Below are positions 1 through 10,936 of a stretch of DNA of 64,000 bases, one piece after another. A program made the position numbers and the translations under genes. The notes below the pieces were generated by a model, which did not search any database, was not told the origin of the DNA, and saw only the letters and a program-made list of their open reading frames with translations. Every line of letters begins with the position of its first letter. The stretch's first letter is position 1. Source of the DNA: Aradus depressus (lineage: Eukaryota > Arthropoda > Insecta > Hemiptera > Aradidae); NCBI GenBank assembly GCA_963662175.1, contig OY759225.1, forward strand, positions 12,207,601 through 12,271,600, in the 5' to 3' direction.

Positions 1-169
1 AGTGAAAAGGTTCATCTGTTATTCTCAATATTTCATGTTCCTTAGAAGTTAAATTGTAAATGTACCACCACACAATGTAATTGTATCAGAATAAAGTGTT
101 ATAACAATTGTCAAATATATAAATGATCTTTTCACAATGTTTCAGGTTATTTCGTCCCTCCCACAGCAG
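1..169. other. AT-rich sequence, nothing recognised
   Basis: This stretch has no convincing reading frame, repeat or RNA signature that I can see. Confidence 0.5.
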
Positions 170-257
170 TTAGATTATGAATACCATGTTGGGGTCTGCA
201 CGGACCCCACCTAGTACTATATGTACCGATGTTCCACCTAGTACTCGGAGGGTTAAG
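170..257 (-). mobile_element. Possible piggyBac-like element end
   Basis: Read on the minus strand, the segment begins TTAACCCTCCGAGTACTAGG, then carries a second copy of the CTAGGTGG motif and a short inverted pair, GGGGTCTGC / GCACGGACCCC. A TTAA target followed by a CCC-rich terminus with a nearby GGGTCC palindrome is the style of piggyBac-like ends. No partner terminus and no transposase are visible, so this is an orphan end at best. The small open frames across it on both strands look accidental. Confidence 0.3.
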
Positions 258-1060
258 AAAAGGGGTGGGTTTAAGCTTCTGCTTAAGACACTAAACAATC
301 GTCTGCAATTACGTTTTTTTTTCCTATTCGCCTTAAAGTGGGGTTTAAAAACTTTTTTTCTTAGGATAAAGACACACCAATTAAGGCGCCTTAAAGACGT
401 CTTACATTCTATAAGGACTTCAGAAAAACTCGTTTCAGTTTGAAGTGTAAAAAAAAAGAATGATTTCATTGAAATGCAAAATAATCTAGGAAATGGCTTA
501 GTTACTTACCTAAGAAAACGTAAGTATTATATATTTGCAATGTACCGCATATTTATTATTTCCTTTTCGGGGGCTACAAATAAAATAAAAAAAAAAACAA
601 TACAGTAATTTTATAAAATTCAGTTATTTCTATCAATCTCATTCAAACACCAAACATTGAAACAACACAACTACAACATGTCCATTTTGGCCAACGCTCA
701 TAACAATACTAAAGAAAGCGTCCACATGCTTGTTTGAAATGAAAAGAAATTTTATTATTCTGGGACCGAGGTCCCCTAAGAATAAATACATATAGAGTAA
801 AGAACAGGAACAATGAAATATACGATAGTATGAGTATGACATACAAAGAAATAAATTAGTGCTACATTGGAGAAAAACTAGACAATTACAAATATAGATA
901 AACAAAAGATTAACAACGTCATTATGATAAAAAATAAATAAATAAAACTATCTATATAAATAAAAGAGATAAGATTAAATAAAATCTATATAACTAAGAA
1001 AAAAATAAAATAGATAATAAAAATGGACAGAGCAGAATACTATGATGGTTGATTATCATA
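258..1060. other. AT-rich intergenic DNA, no feature seen
   Basis: Only short chance open frames occur here. Poly(A)-like runs near 445-460 and 580-600 are the only simple-sequence features. No gene is supported. Confidence 0.5.
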
Positions 1061-1074
1061 TATGTAAAGCTGAA

Positions 1075-1421
1075 AATGTCTGTGCGTTGTACCACTATAA
1101 CTCACGAACGGCTTGATGGATTTGATTAATTTTTTTTTTTAATTTGTTCGTCATCGTCTGTGGAAGGTTATAGGCGTATTAATACCTCAATATCTGGTCC
1201 ATCCCAGCATCCACCCACGCAATCTTTGTAACTCAAAAACCACTGCAATGATTAATGAGGAATCTTTTTGAATAGATAAGTTTTATCTACCGGAAGGTTA
1301 AGGTATATTTTTTAATCAACCCCTGGTCCATCCCAGCATCCACTCACGCAATCTTTGTAACTCGAAAACCATTGCAACGATTAATGAGAAATCTTTTTGA
1401 ATAAATTATTTTTAGCTCCAA
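1075..1421. repeat. Diverged tandem repeat, ~130 bp unit
   Basis: The phrase CTGGTCCATCCCAGCATCCA occurs at about 1195 and again at about 1323. Each copy is followed by CACGCAATCTTTGTAACTC and then GATTAATGAG-AATCTTTTTGAATA. A third, more diverged version (ATAACTCACGAACGGCTTGA) lies at about 1098. It directly abuts the head of the head-array-tail element at 1422-1580 and may be part of the same insertion. There is no coding potential. Confidence 0.6.
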
Positions 1422-1580
1422 AGCTAGCGTTGCTACAGTTGAAGGACTATAAGCCTTATTCCGTATGAATAATTGAAAATTATAACATCATGAATGTACT
1501 GTCGAGGAACTGAATAGCCTTATAGGAGATATTGGGAGAAAAGTCAAAGTTCCCCGGGCAACGCCGGGTATTACTGCTAG
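1422..1580 (-). mobile_element. Head fragment of the head-array-tail repeat (HAT-R)
   Basis: On the minus strand this begins ACTAGCAGTAATACCCGGCG and continues with the ~150 bp head also found at 40552, 44221 and 47183. The tandem core and tail of the full element are absent here. The family (called HAT-R here only for reference) is non-coding. Its full copies end in a TTTATTAATATAGAT-type tail, reminiscent of RTE-type retroposon 3' ends, but I cannot classify it firmly. Confidence 0.7.
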
Positions 1581-2455
1581 TAAAAGATATAGATAAAAAA
1601 GTGTGAGGAGAAAGAAGAAAAATAAAAATAGTCAAAATACAATAAGCTTTTTTCGTTGTCAGTTTGGCCATCTTTTTTAAAAACAAAATAATATGATAAC
1701 TTTATAACAAAATATCTAAATAATTAAATAAACTAATACTAACTCAGATGAAAAAATATATATGTACTATGGGTTGAACAAATAATAAAAAGCTTATACT
1801 TCGTGTTTAAAAGTAGTTTTCTTTGTGTTTTTAAGTTATTTTAAAAACATCTTTAAGTCTTATCTGTTATGCTTTTGGCTGAGGATGGTAGAAATACCGA
1901 AAGTACTCCCATGTAAATATAGTTAGTGAAATTAGACAATATCATAAATAAATAAGTTTTATTTCTTTCAAGTTCATTATCTCTTTTAGAACTGTTTAGT
2001 TCTAGAACTCTGTAAAAACTGACCAATAGGATTGCATGGAACACTCTGGGCTTGAGCAATTCTATGGGTTCTATAGGTATTATATGGGTAATTGAAAAGC
2101 AGTCAGTTGTTTTATGGATTAGGTTAGTGCAAAGTTTAGCAATTTGTGAGTACAGGCGCCCATCCAGAGGGGTTGCATAATACATTTGGTTTTGTGAATT
2201 TTTTAGGTTATTTTAATAATAATTTAGTTTGAGGCATTAGGCGCCCCTGTTTAAGTCAACTGTTGAATATTAACAAATGGTAGACTGGTTCTGGGGAGGG
2301 GTGCGAAAAGTTAATTGATTAATTCGTTCTGGGGAAGTACATTGACGGCGATTCACTAATTTTTTTTATTCCTTAGGTTGTAAGAGTTCTCACGGCTTGG
2401 CAAAATTTCTTTTTAACGCTTTATTGATCCATTTTTTTTATAATTCGGTTGTGAA
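1581..2455. other. No recognisable gene
   Basis: AT-rich sequence with a 110-codon minus-strand open frame (1853-2185) that matches no family I know and has biased, low-complexity composition. I treat it as chance. Confidence 0.4.
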
Positions 2456-2816
2456 TTAACTTTTTAAAGTGTAAATAATTATAGTTATTGTTTTTATCTT
2501 GGGCAGACAGGCCGGAAGCTGAGGACTAGAGTGGGGGAACATCTCTGAATTCTTCCAACATCTTCCAAGTACAGGATCCAAAAACATGGATTTATTAGAA
2601 AGTATAGAAATTAAATTGGAAATGAAGAAATGAGAGTCCCCCCTCCTCAACTCTAGAGAGGGGATATTTGTCTAGTCACATGTACTCCGTTCTCCCAGTT
2701 GTGACTCAGATGGGGGGATGAAATTTTAAATAGTTAAAGTTGTTAGTTTTTATGCACGTTTATTATATTTTTTATATCTTATTTATTAAAACATTTTATT
2801 TTTGTTATTTTATCAG

Positions 2817-3316
2817 GTAAGCTTATTTATTATTTTTTTTTTATTTTAATTTTATTTTATTACTTTTTATTCATTTAATTTATTTACAGGTTAGGTCTTA
2901 TGACTCATGCCCGGGCTTTAACTACGAGGTCATATCGCCTACTACTAGAGCGCTCTTTCGTCACTCTGGTGGACATGAGCCCGACTCTACTGTGGGAGTC
3001 CTAAATTTTGCCTACCCTAAATTTTTATTCACCTAGGGTAGGGGTCTTTAATGAGTACCTGACATTGTACAGTCTCGGGACCATCGTTTAACGTCCCATC
3101 CGAAGGACTGCGTGCTTAAGTTTATTTTACCTCCCAGAGGGGCCTCGGTCGGGTTTTGAACCCACGATCGAGCTCAGAAGTCAAGCACGCATACCACTGA
3201 GCTACCGGCGCCCTCTAATTTTTTTTATATTTATTTAACTCTTTATCGCCACAATATTTATGGATGTTAACCAACAGAACCTGCTTCTTTGTTGCTAAAT
3301 TATGTTTTTTTTATAG
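2817..3316 (+). other. Intron inside Penelope-like copy 1
   Basis: The sequence reads TTTATCAG then GTAAGCTT at 2817, and TTTTTTTTATAG then ACTGCCTGATGATG at 3317. The palindromic copy at 54.5-55.0 kb has TTTTTATCAG joined directly to ACTGCCTGATGATG, so the interval behaves as a precisely removable GT-AG intron. It is 500 bp here because a SINE1 of about 330 bp landed inside; without it the intron would be about 170 bp. Penelope-like elements are known for retaining introns. Confidence 0.75.
2888..3217 (-). mobile_element. SINE1, near full length
   Basis: This is a tRNA-derived SINE. Its 5' end is on the right: read on the minus strand it starts TAGAGGGCGCCGGTAGCTCA, with an A-box-like TAGCTCAGTGGTA. 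The B box is altered here: GGTTCAAAACC replaces the GGTTCGAAACC of other copies. A body of about 250 bp with a conserved GCACGCAGTCCTTCGGATGG-type block follows. The 3' end is CATGAGTCATAAGACCTAACC. The internal RNA polymerase III promoter is the usual driver of such elements; no coding is expected. It sits inside the intron of Penelope copy 1. Confidence 0.85.
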
Positions 3317-3589
3317 ACTGCCTGATGATGAGGGCAACCTCGAAAGCCGGCTAGCAAGTATCAATAAAATCTGTGAGAGGTCAGATTGTATCTTATTTTA
3401 CAACCTGTGTTTTAAAGGGTAAGTAATATTGATTCTTTTGGACTAAGATGATTTTTATTTGTTATATTAAAATAGTTGTTTTCTTCTTACATTTTGAGTA
3501 CCTATATCAAGTTTTATATTGGACTTGTCTCATTAAGTATGTACAATTGGAAAATAATAAATAAAAAAATACTCAATCTATAGAGAGTG

Positions 3590-3890
3590 GAATATTTATT
3601 AACTCACAAGTTGTATCAGAAATCAGTCACAAGTAAGGAAGTGACCGAGGTCGGATCTCGGAAAATATTCAAATTCGGACTCCAGGAGACTTGGAGAGCC
3701 TCTGTCGAGTGAGGACATCCCTTGCTGAATTGCTAAGAAGGTCCCCGAACAGGACTATCCACTTGTCTGCCAAACCTTGGACTATGTCCCTTTAAACATG
3801 CCAAGCCCTGGACTATGTCCCTTTAAACATGCTAAACCCTGGACTATTTCCTTTTAAACATGCAAAAACCCGGGTCGTGTACCATCTGAT
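3590..3890 (+). repeat. Dispersed repeat with 31 bp tandem core
   Basis: GGACTATGTCCCTTTAAACA is repeated at about 3779, 3810 and 3841 (31 bp period, three units). The block starting TGAATTGCTAAGAAGGT, with ACAGGACTATCCACTTGT, recurs at 4990-5100 with a single tandem unit. The two copies bracket the 750 bp repeat at 3890-4680, so that repeat may have inserted into, or been duplicated with, this family. It is non-coding. Confidence 0.65.
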
Positions 3891-4680
3891 TTTTTGATCA
3901 TATTAATTATTCAAATAATGTTTTTTTATACTGTGATGTATAAAAAAATATATACACATTAAATTATTAATATTAAAAAATTAAGTATATTTATTTTTTT
4001 ATAAAAATCAAATTTCTTTTTAAAAAAATGAGTGAAAAAACAAAACACGGCCATCAGCTGTTTTTTAGTGTTTAGAGACGAGTCGACGCCTGGGTTGAAT
4101 GGAGACGGTCTGAGTGAAGATGAAGAGTGGTGTTTAGGCTTAAGTTGTAATGAACTAAATAGGAGTGAATTGACGGTGAAATTGATCCGCAAAGAAGGTT
4201 TATATGTACAGTATATATGCCCAGAAATATATAACTTAAATTTAAAGAATGGCTAAAATATAAAACAAAAAAAAAAGATTGAATTAGTTTGAAGAATTTA
4301 GTTTTTAAGATTTTTCTTTTGATTTTTGTTTGTTTCAATGTTTAGTTTTTTAATTTTATAAGGTAAATTTAAGAAAATAAACCCAATATTTGTTCTCGAA
4401 AATTCTATTCTATTCATTTTCCCTGTTGGCCCACTAAGATTATTTGAAATCCTTTAGATTAGATTTAATATTATTGAAAAACAAATTAAAAATGGCATCT
4501 CTTTAGAAATTCAAATGAAAAGTTTGTTATTGAAATTTTTAAAAAAATTACGTGCACTATCTTCAAAATTGCACGTCTTGAACTTTTGATATTTTTTAGG
4601 GCCCTTTTCGGAAATTACTGTGGAAATGAAAATTAAGTAGAAGGACCTTATATAAAATTTCTACAGGAAATGTTTATTTT
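3890..4680 (+). repeat. 750 bp dispersed repeat (R3), copy 1
   Basis: The copy starts near TACTGTGATGTATAAAAAAA and ends near TTTCTACAGGAAATG. It matches the reverse complement of 10190-10925 and, over its first half, 46790-47182. Shared landmarks are CAGCTGTTTTTTAGTG, GTGTTTAGGCTTAAG, CCCTGTTGGCCCACTA and GGGCCCTTTTCGGAAA. Short open frames across it are not shared between copies. It is probably a non-autonomous mobile element, but I cannot see termini that define its class. Confidence 0.65.
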
Positions 4681-4990
4681 ATTATTTCAATTATTATTAA
4701 TTTTACTTATATTTTTTGATTTATTACAATTTTATATATACATAATTTTCTTAACCACAATACATAAACAAGAATGGTATCTATCTTTAATTTATTTGCT
4801 AATCTTTATAGTAATACATTTTTTATTTACATTGATTATATTCTTTATGCAGTACCTGTAGAATATTTATGTTAATTTTAATTCAATAATTAACTTAGCA
4901 TTAATGTTTACATTACTTGACATTTTCTAATTTAATTCTTTGAATTCATTTGTCTTAGTTTTGGAGTTGCTGTCTTCCGTCTTGAATATC
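4681..4990. other. AT-rich stretch, no gene supported
   Basis: A 63-codon hydrophobic open frame (4670-4861) is an artefact of T-rich sequence. Nothing else is recognised. Confidence 0.4.
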
Positions 4991-5100
4991 ACTTTTGAGT
5001 GACATTCTGAATTGCTAAGAAGGTACCGAACAGGACTATCCACTTGTTTGTCAAGCCCTGGGACTATGTCCCTTTAAACATGCAAAAACCTTAGCCGTGA
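4990..5100 (+). repeat. Second copy of the 31 bp-core dispersed repeat
   Basis: It shares TGAATTGCTAAGAAGGT and ACTATGTCCCTTTAAACATG with 3720-3865 but has only one tandem unit. See the entry at 3590. Confidence 0.6.
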
Positions 5101-5788
5101 AATTTCTGAAGGTTGCTGCCTGGGAAAAGCAATTATAAAAAGTTACATTAGGACGGATGATATTGGCTTATGAAACTTCCATTAAACTCTTCCAGATTCT
5201 GGTCTTTCTCCCTAGGCCGGGTCTTAAGCTATTCCGGGAGAAACATCTTTTCTCCGTTAAAAACAGACTCGACACTGAGGGAATTTTCCAGATGTACAAT
5301 AATTGCTTTTTCGAAAAGCCTTTACATTCTGTGTTGAAACCTGGAACAGTTTCTCTAATAGTTTTTCTTACGAACTGAATCTTTTATGTTTGTCAGTAGG
5401 TCATTTCGTGTATTGTTTATTGATCTGGAATGAGTGAGGGAGCATTTGAGGAGGGGCGACTAGAGTGAGGGAGCATTTGAGGAGGGGCCACTCTGAATTT
5501 TTCCAACACCTCCAGAACACAGGACATGAGGCCGGTTCAGTCTCGTTACTGCATCATGTCCAAAAAGGTAGAAAGATGGATACATTGGAAAGTATCGAAA
5601 TCAAATTGGAAAGGAGGAAGAGAGAGTCCCCCCTCCTCAACTCTAGAGAGGGGATGGGAGGTTTGTCCAGTCTCACGTACACCGTTATCCCAGTTGTGAC
5701 TCAGATGGGGACAGGGATAACTTGTCTGTCCCCATCCATGATATTTTAAATAGTTAATGTTTTAGATTGTTATTTATTTTTATTATAT

Positions 5789-6858
5789 ACTAGCTGACCC
5801 GACAGACGTCGTTCTGTCAAAAGCTATTGGACCGGATTTTTTTTTTTTTTTTTTTTTTTTTGACCACTTGGAACCGCAGCTAGTTCCTACTTAAGAACGC
5901 CGGGCACCTTAGATATATGCGCCTTGCAACTCCGTGCAACCAGGTATTAATAAGTTCTTAGGAACGCTGGGCAACACAGATAGTATGTAGTTAGGAATGC
6001 TGGGCAACGCAGCTAGTATGTGCCTTACAACAGCGGATGCCCTAGGTATTTTGTGCTTAAGAACGCTGGTGATAGCTATTATTTACCGTGCAACAGTGGA
6101 CCTCCTAAGTAATACATGCTTAGGAAACCCACCATATTAAAATTAGAGCTATATCCCATCTTTAAGAAAGCTCCATGTGAGATTCATTCTGCATTAATGC
6201 ACCCCCGCCCCTCCCGTCCGAAGGGTCATAGCCAATTTTTAAATATTGCTTTTGAAACTACTATTTAGGTATATGCTTGCCCCCCCATTCCCCCTCCCGT
6301 TCAAATTTTGAGATGTCACGTAGCGTATTTTTCTATTTGCCTTCTAAGAATACTACATATGAAATTCCATGACAATCCGATCATCCATTAATGACAGCAC
6401 TATCTTTATATTTAAGCCTACCCCCACAACCCCCCCTCACGTTCACTATTTTGTGACGTCACACACCCTATTTTTTTATTTGGCCTTTAAAAAAACTACC
6501 TATGAAATTCCATGACACTCCTCATCCGTTAATGACTTAGCACTATATTTAGGCCCCCCTTACAACCCCCCCTACCGTTCAAAATTTATGGACGCCACAT
6601 AGCCTATTTTTTAACTTGGCTTTTAAGAATACTACATGTGAAATTTCATGATAATCCGTCCATCCGTTAATGCGCTAGGGAAATTTTTGTGCTTAGCCCC
6701 CCCCCCCCCTCACCCCCTTCAGTTGACCGCTAGGAACTCTCTTCATAAGAACCTTCCTCGGACTTCAACGAATATTTGAAAAAAAAAATTAGCCGAATTG
6801 GTCCAGCCGTTCTCGAGTTTTGCGCTTAGCAAAATTAGCCAGTCATTTTTATTATATA
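5789..6858 (+). mobile_element. HAT-R element nested in Penelope copy 2
   Basis: It begins ACTAGCTGACCCGACAGACG, has a degenerate 33 bp-type array (GGAACGCTGGGCAACACAGA and relatives, about 5870-6130), then four diverged ~125-145 bp tail units rich in CCCCCC (6170-6720). It ends GGTCCAGCCGTTCTCGAG...TTTTTATTATATAGA. Flanking sequence on both sides continues the Penelope UTR seen uninterrupted at 54.8 kb, so the boundaries are clear. TTATTATATA occurs at both junctions and may be the target duplication. It is non-coding; it is older than the copies at 40-50 kb, judged from decay. Confidence 0.7.
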
Positions 6859-6894
6859 GATTTAGTTCTTTCAAAATTTTTAATTTTTTATCAG

Positions 6895-6983
6895 GTATGT
6901 TTAATCAAAAATTGTGTTTTCTATTTAATTATTTATCTTTGCTATTTATATTACATATTATATTAAGGATGGTTTTTTTGTAG
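6895..6983 (+). other. Intron inside Penelope-like copy 2
   Basis: TTTTTATCAG is followed by GTATGTTTAATC (6895), and GGTTTTTTTGTAG ends at 6983 before ACTACCTGATGATGAGG. Its length is 89 bp. The site is identical to that of the intron in copy 1, and the interval is missing from the 54.5-55.0 kb copy. This supports true splicing of a Penelope transcript before reintegration. Confidence 0.75.
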
Positions 6984-7269
6984 ACTACCTGATGATGAGG
7001 GAAACCTCGAAAGCCGGCTAGCTATTACTACCAATAAAAATCTGTGAGAGGTCAGACTATCTTATATTTGACATCCTGTGAGATCTGGAATGACGTAGGG
7101 CAAATTCTATTTTGTAACCTGTTATAATGAAACTTACCATTGCTCATCGATTTATTGACATCGAAATATGTCCATCTCTTTACTTCCACTCATATAATAT
7201 TATCCTGTTTGTTAGTTTTGTGTTATTTCCTTGATATTTAGGTTATTTATATTTTAATGTTGTTATTTA

Positions 7270-7622
7270 TCTAAGAACTGCCATCTTAGCTGTTGCTGAA
7301 TCTTCCATACATGCCTCGTTCACATTACAACACCATGTTACTCAAATTGAAAACTGGTGCAACATTTGGAAAATTAAACTCATCACGAACAAATCACAAC
7401 ATATAACATTTACATTAAGACGAGATACATGTCCCGCCGTTTTTATCTACAACAAGCCCCTCCCTCAGACTAGCACCATAAGATATTTGGGACCTACTCT
7501 GGACAGACGACTGACATGGAACCGTCATACAAGCCTCATACTCAACACAATCACAAATCTACGGTTCGGCTAAAATATCTGACCTGAAACGTATCCAGGT
7601 TTTCCAGTCAAAGACACATTTT
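7270..7622 (+). pseudogene. Jockey-type LINE reverse transcriptase relic
   Basis: The translation contains QIENWCNIWKIKLITNKSQ, then a YNKPLPQT-type stretch and TIRYLGPTLDRRLTWNRHT. This is the C-terminal RT/thumb region typical of Jockey ORF2 (the LGLTLDxxLTW motif). At about 7553 the sequence jumps from CTCAACACAATC to ACAAATCTACGG. The copy at 24.2-25.0 kb shows that about 130 bp is missing there. Stop codons and the deletion make it dead. No TSD was found. Confidence 0.8.
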
Positions 7623-8465
7623 GTCCGTTGTCTTAGTTAATTTTACACGGATCTATACTTGGGAACTCAACTGATGTTGACCGAATTGGATACTTATCGA
7701 ATGGATTATGGACAAAGTGTCAAAAATAATTGTGTGTAGGTAGAGTCTTAATGAGGGGTGAGAGGAGAGAACTAGCTAGCTAAGGGTGTTAGAGTGTCCC
7801 AACATCCCCTTCGACGGGGGAACTCGATTACAACTTGATCGGAGAGTCTGAATTAGTGGAAGGGCTCTGGAGTTAGAGGTCTTTTGTACCGCTGCTCCTG
7901 GTCAGAGAGAAACCCTAACTCCTAGGACAAGAAACTAAACAAGCAGAAATTCTACAAACTGAATCAATTATTTAGAGGATTTTATGTATTTATTGTGGAT
8001 CTAGAAAGACCCAGAACAACTTTTATTTTGTAACCTTAATATTCGAACTTACCATTGTTCATCGTAGTTTCTTAATATGATTCTAGCCCGGGCTTTAACT
8101 TCGAGGACATATCTGTTAACATTCATTCAAATAACCTGTTTAGTTGAACATTGTAAAATCTGACCAATGGGGCATGTTCTACGCTTTAGAAAGTCTATTT
8201 ATTTCGGGTAAGAGAGATAGAGTTGATTCAGCTTATATATTGTTCCATAGTACTATACTCCTAATACAAGTAGTTAAAAAAAGGAGAAACGCTACAAACA
8301 ACTAAAAATTAGTCAGTACGTCATTTCATGTATTCATTGTGAATCTAGAATGGCCAGGAATAAGTTCTATTTTGTAACCTTATTATTTGAACTTAACTAA
8401 TTTACATCGATTTTATAGTTGTAGTTTGTTAGTTTTCGAGTAGTAGTTTTCCTTATATTTTAATG
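7623..8465. other. Repeat-rich spacer with short recurrences
   Basis: ATTTTGTAACCTTA-TATT-GAACTTA recurs at about 8023 and 8368, with a relative at 7110. A short SINE1 3' fragment (CTAGCCCGGGCTTTAACTTCG) lies at 8085-8115. The block 8143-8260 is an inverted relative of 8830-8925, sharing CTCTTACCCGAAATA and CTAAAGCGTAG in reverse complement. No gene is seen. Confidence 0.45.
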
Positions 8466-8600
8466 TTATTATGACACATGCCCGGACTTTAACTAGTACC
8501 TACCTGATATCGTAAATGATCGGGACCATCACGGCTCATGTCCATCAGAGCGCTCTTTTGTCGCTCTATGGGATATGTCCACGAGTCCGAGCATGAGTCA
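8465..8600 (-). mobile_element. Rearranged SINE1 fragment
   Basis: It contains ATGACACATGCCCGGACTTT, then a short middle piece (CCTGATATCG...GGGACCATC), then CATGTCCATCAGAGCGCTCT out of the normal SINE1 order. A relic broken by deletion or inversion. Confidence 0.6.
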
Positions 8601-8967
8601 CAACAATATAATTTTTTATTATTTTCAAATTGTATGCGCTTAATGACCCGGTGAGGTCTAAAAAAAATACTTTTGACAAACTCAAAATGTATGGACAGCA
8701 ATACTTACATTTTGAAATGTCAATTCGCAACAAACTATTAGAAAAGTGGCTCAAATAAATACTAACTGCAACTATTTACATCTTAAACAACTGTCTAACT
8801 GTAAACTAACTTAAACCATAGAACTGCTGACAAACTCAGTCTCTCTTACCCGAAATATATAGAATTTCTAAAGCGTAGTATATTCCCTATGGGACCGATT
8901 GTACTATATTCTGGAACATCTACAAGTGATAATTTGAAATAAAACAATCTTTTAGATGAATATCAAG

Positions 8968-9095
8968 ATTCTTACTGAGCTCAGTCGCGTGTTCGAAACC
9001 CGGCCAAGGCCCTCAGGTTTTTTATCTGGTAGCACTCCGTTCTTTGAACAGGACATTAGACGATGGTCCCTTATTAAAGACTCCCGAATAAAAAA
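8968..9095 (+). mobile_element. SINE1 relic, 5' part
   Basis: TTACTGAGCTCAGTCGCGTG is followed by a B-box-like GTTCGAAACCCGGCC and then CGATGGTCCC...AAAGACTCCCGAATAAAAA, matching SINE1 with an internal deletion. The A-box region is lost. Confidence 0.6.
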
Positions 9096-9204
9096 TAAAA
9101 AAAAGATAAATGAAAATAAATAAATAAATAAAAGGTGTATTTATTTTTAAGGAACAATAAAATGTGAATATTTCAAAGATCGCATGATACAAACTAAACG
9201 GCCT

Positions 9205-9490
9205 TGGCCAGCGGTATACTGAGCTCAAGTCGCGGGTTCAAAACCCGGCCGAGCACTCAATTTATTTTATTTGTGAGGTTTAATAAACTTAAGCACGCTA
9301 TCCTTCGGATGGGACTTTGAGCGATGGACCCGAGCTTGTACGATGTCAGGTACTCGTTAAAGACCCCAGCCCTAGGTGAATAAAAATTGAGGATAGACAA
9401 CATTTAGAATTCTCATAGTAGAGTTGGGCTCATGTCCACCAGAACGATAAAAGAGAACTCTGGTAGTAGGCGATATGACCTCATAATTGA
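9205..9490 (+). mobile_element. SINE1 copy, diverged
   Basis: The order is as in the family: CAGCGGTATACTGAGCTCAA, a B box GGGTTCAAAACCCGG, TTAAGCACGCTATCCTTCGG, AGGTACTCGTTAAAGACCCC and GGCTCATGTCCACCAGAA, ending CATAATTGAAACTCCACT. The B box has lost the CG. The 5' GGGCGCCGG is missing. Confidence 0.75.
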
Positions 9491-10185
9491 AACTCCACTT
9501 GAGCATTTTGGAACAAACAAGAAATTAGATATCCGTTTCTCTTCAAGTAGACAATTTACAAACGCTGTTATAAAGTTTGATGAAGGAGAGAGGATCCCAA
9601 TATGAAATGCGGTAAGAAACTTAGTCTAGTACTAACAAGATACTTCAACATCCATCCGACGATCTACGGGAGGAAAATGTTCACTTATCCGGCAGAGTGG
9701 AGGATGAGGTACCTCGGCAGGGCCAGCTTCTCTCCGGAGGAGACCATCCAGATACTCAATGGCACTCACTCTGTCTATTCGGGATGCCACCAAATACAGA
9801 AAATTTCTTGTTGAACAATTTAATTATTAAATAATATATTTAAATAACCCTTTACAGTTCATCCATGTTGTTCTTTGTTTTTCTTATTACAGTACCTATA
9901 GTTTATTGTTCCATTTTATTACAATCGTTATTGCTATTTATATTTTCTCTCTATCTGTTTTATTATTGTTTTTTTTCTTTCTACTTTCTTCATTTTATTT
10001 TTGTATGTTTTATTGGTACAACTTTAGAGGAATTAACTTTGTTTAGAAAGAACCTTCATTATTTTTTTTGCTTTATTTTTTTATGACCCTCCCTCCTGAC
10101 GGCCCTGGCCATTGTCAGTATTGTATACTCGATATTAGAATGTTTTGTAAATATATGTGTGAATAAAGTATAGTGTGATAAAAAC
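9491..10185. other. Unclassified segment, possible element 3' UTR
   Basis: A 70-codon open frame (9602-9814) lies in locally higher-GC sequence, and another frame over the same interval reads SIRDATKYRKFL near its end. This looks like decayed coding sequence with frameshifts, but I cannot name a family. Downstream is T-rich sequence and an AATAAAG at about 10161. It could be the end of a degenerate LINE; this is a guess. Confidence 0.3.
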
Positions 10186-10189
10186 TTGT

Positions 10190-10925
10190 TTGCTACCACA
10201 TTTCCTGTAGAAATTTGATCTCTTTTGTTTATTAAAATTTTGATTTCTACAGTAGTTTTTCGAAAAAGGCCCTAAAAAAATATTATCAATAATTTAAGAC
10301 GTGCAATTTTGAAGAAAGTACACGTATACAACTAAAAAGAATTCCATTTAACAAACTTTATTTTGGATTTACAAAGAGATACCAGTTTTTTAATAATTTT
10401 CTAATTTTCTTTAATTTCTAATCCAAATGTTTTTCAAATGATACTACTGGGCCAACAGGGAAGATGAATAGAATACAATTTTAAGAGGACAAATATTAGG
10501 GTTATTTGCTTTATTTACACATTTTGATAAAAAAACTAAACATTAAACAAAACAAAAAATTTAAAAAGGAACAAAATCATTAAACTAAATACCTAAAACT
10601 ATTTCTTTTTTTATCTTTTGTTCGGGCATATTGAAAAATATATATATAATCAAATGTACCTTCTTTTCAAGTTTCTACCAAATATCATCTCAACTTCACC
10701 CCAATCAACTTTCATCTAATTGTTCAACTTCATTTTTATTTAAAACATATCAACTCACAGTGCACCGTTTTAGAGCTAGCTCACGACTCGACTCTACTCC
10801 ATTTGTTTCACAGCTGTTTTATATTTTTTCTTGTTTGTTTTTTTAAACACCTTGATATATATATACCTATATTATATTATAATAAAAAAAATTACTTTTT
10901 ATTCATAAAAAAATGTTCCGTAGTG
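10190..10925 (-). repeat. 750 bp dispersed repeat (R3), copy 2, inverted
   Basis: Reverse complement of the repeat at 3890-4680. It shares TTTCTGTAGAAATT-like, TTTTTCGAAAAAGGCCC, CTGGGCCAACAGGGAA and GTACATCACA blocks. It is followed directly by a SINE1. See the entry at 3890. Confidence 0.65.
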
Positions 10926-10936
10926 TACATCACAAT

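Larger units (their letters stand above)
2480..3420 (+). mobile_element. Penelope-like element 3' part, copy 1 (degenerate)
   Basis: Positions 2498-2555 translate to a GQTGRKLRTRVGEHL-type stretch, the GIY-YIG endonuclease signature found at the C-terminus of Penelope-like polyproteins; stop codons follow. The segment matches copy 2 (5400-7085) through AGAGAGTCCCCCCTCCTCAA, GTTGTGACTCAGATGGGG and the 3' motif CTGATGATGAGG...CTCGAAAGCCGGCTAGC at about 3320-3353. No reverse transcriptase domain remains, so it is 5'-truncated and dead. It holds an intron (2817-3316), and the intron is itself interrupted by a SINE1. Confidence 0.75.
5385..7090 (+). mobile_element. Penelope-like element 3' part, copy 2
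   Basis: Positions 5465-5749 hold an open frame of 94 codons: an EHLRRGHSEFFQHLQNTGHE stretch and an ESIEIKL stretch. This is the C-terminal half of a GIY-YIG endonuclease of the Penelope type; the catalytic Glu is expected in the ESIEIKL region. The frame opens just after a short direct repeat (about 5430 and 5465) that replaces the expected GIY-YIG start, so the domain is incomplete. Downstream, the UTR is split by a HAT-R insertion (5789-6858) and an intron (6895-6983). It ends with the hammerhead-like motif at about 6986-7022 and GACATCCTGTGA at about 7072. Confidence 0.75.

Noticed and set aside
9602..9814. 70-codon frame as a small host gene
   Set aside because: Another frame of the same stretch looks equally protein-like near its end, suggesting frameshifted relic rather than a gene; family unknown.
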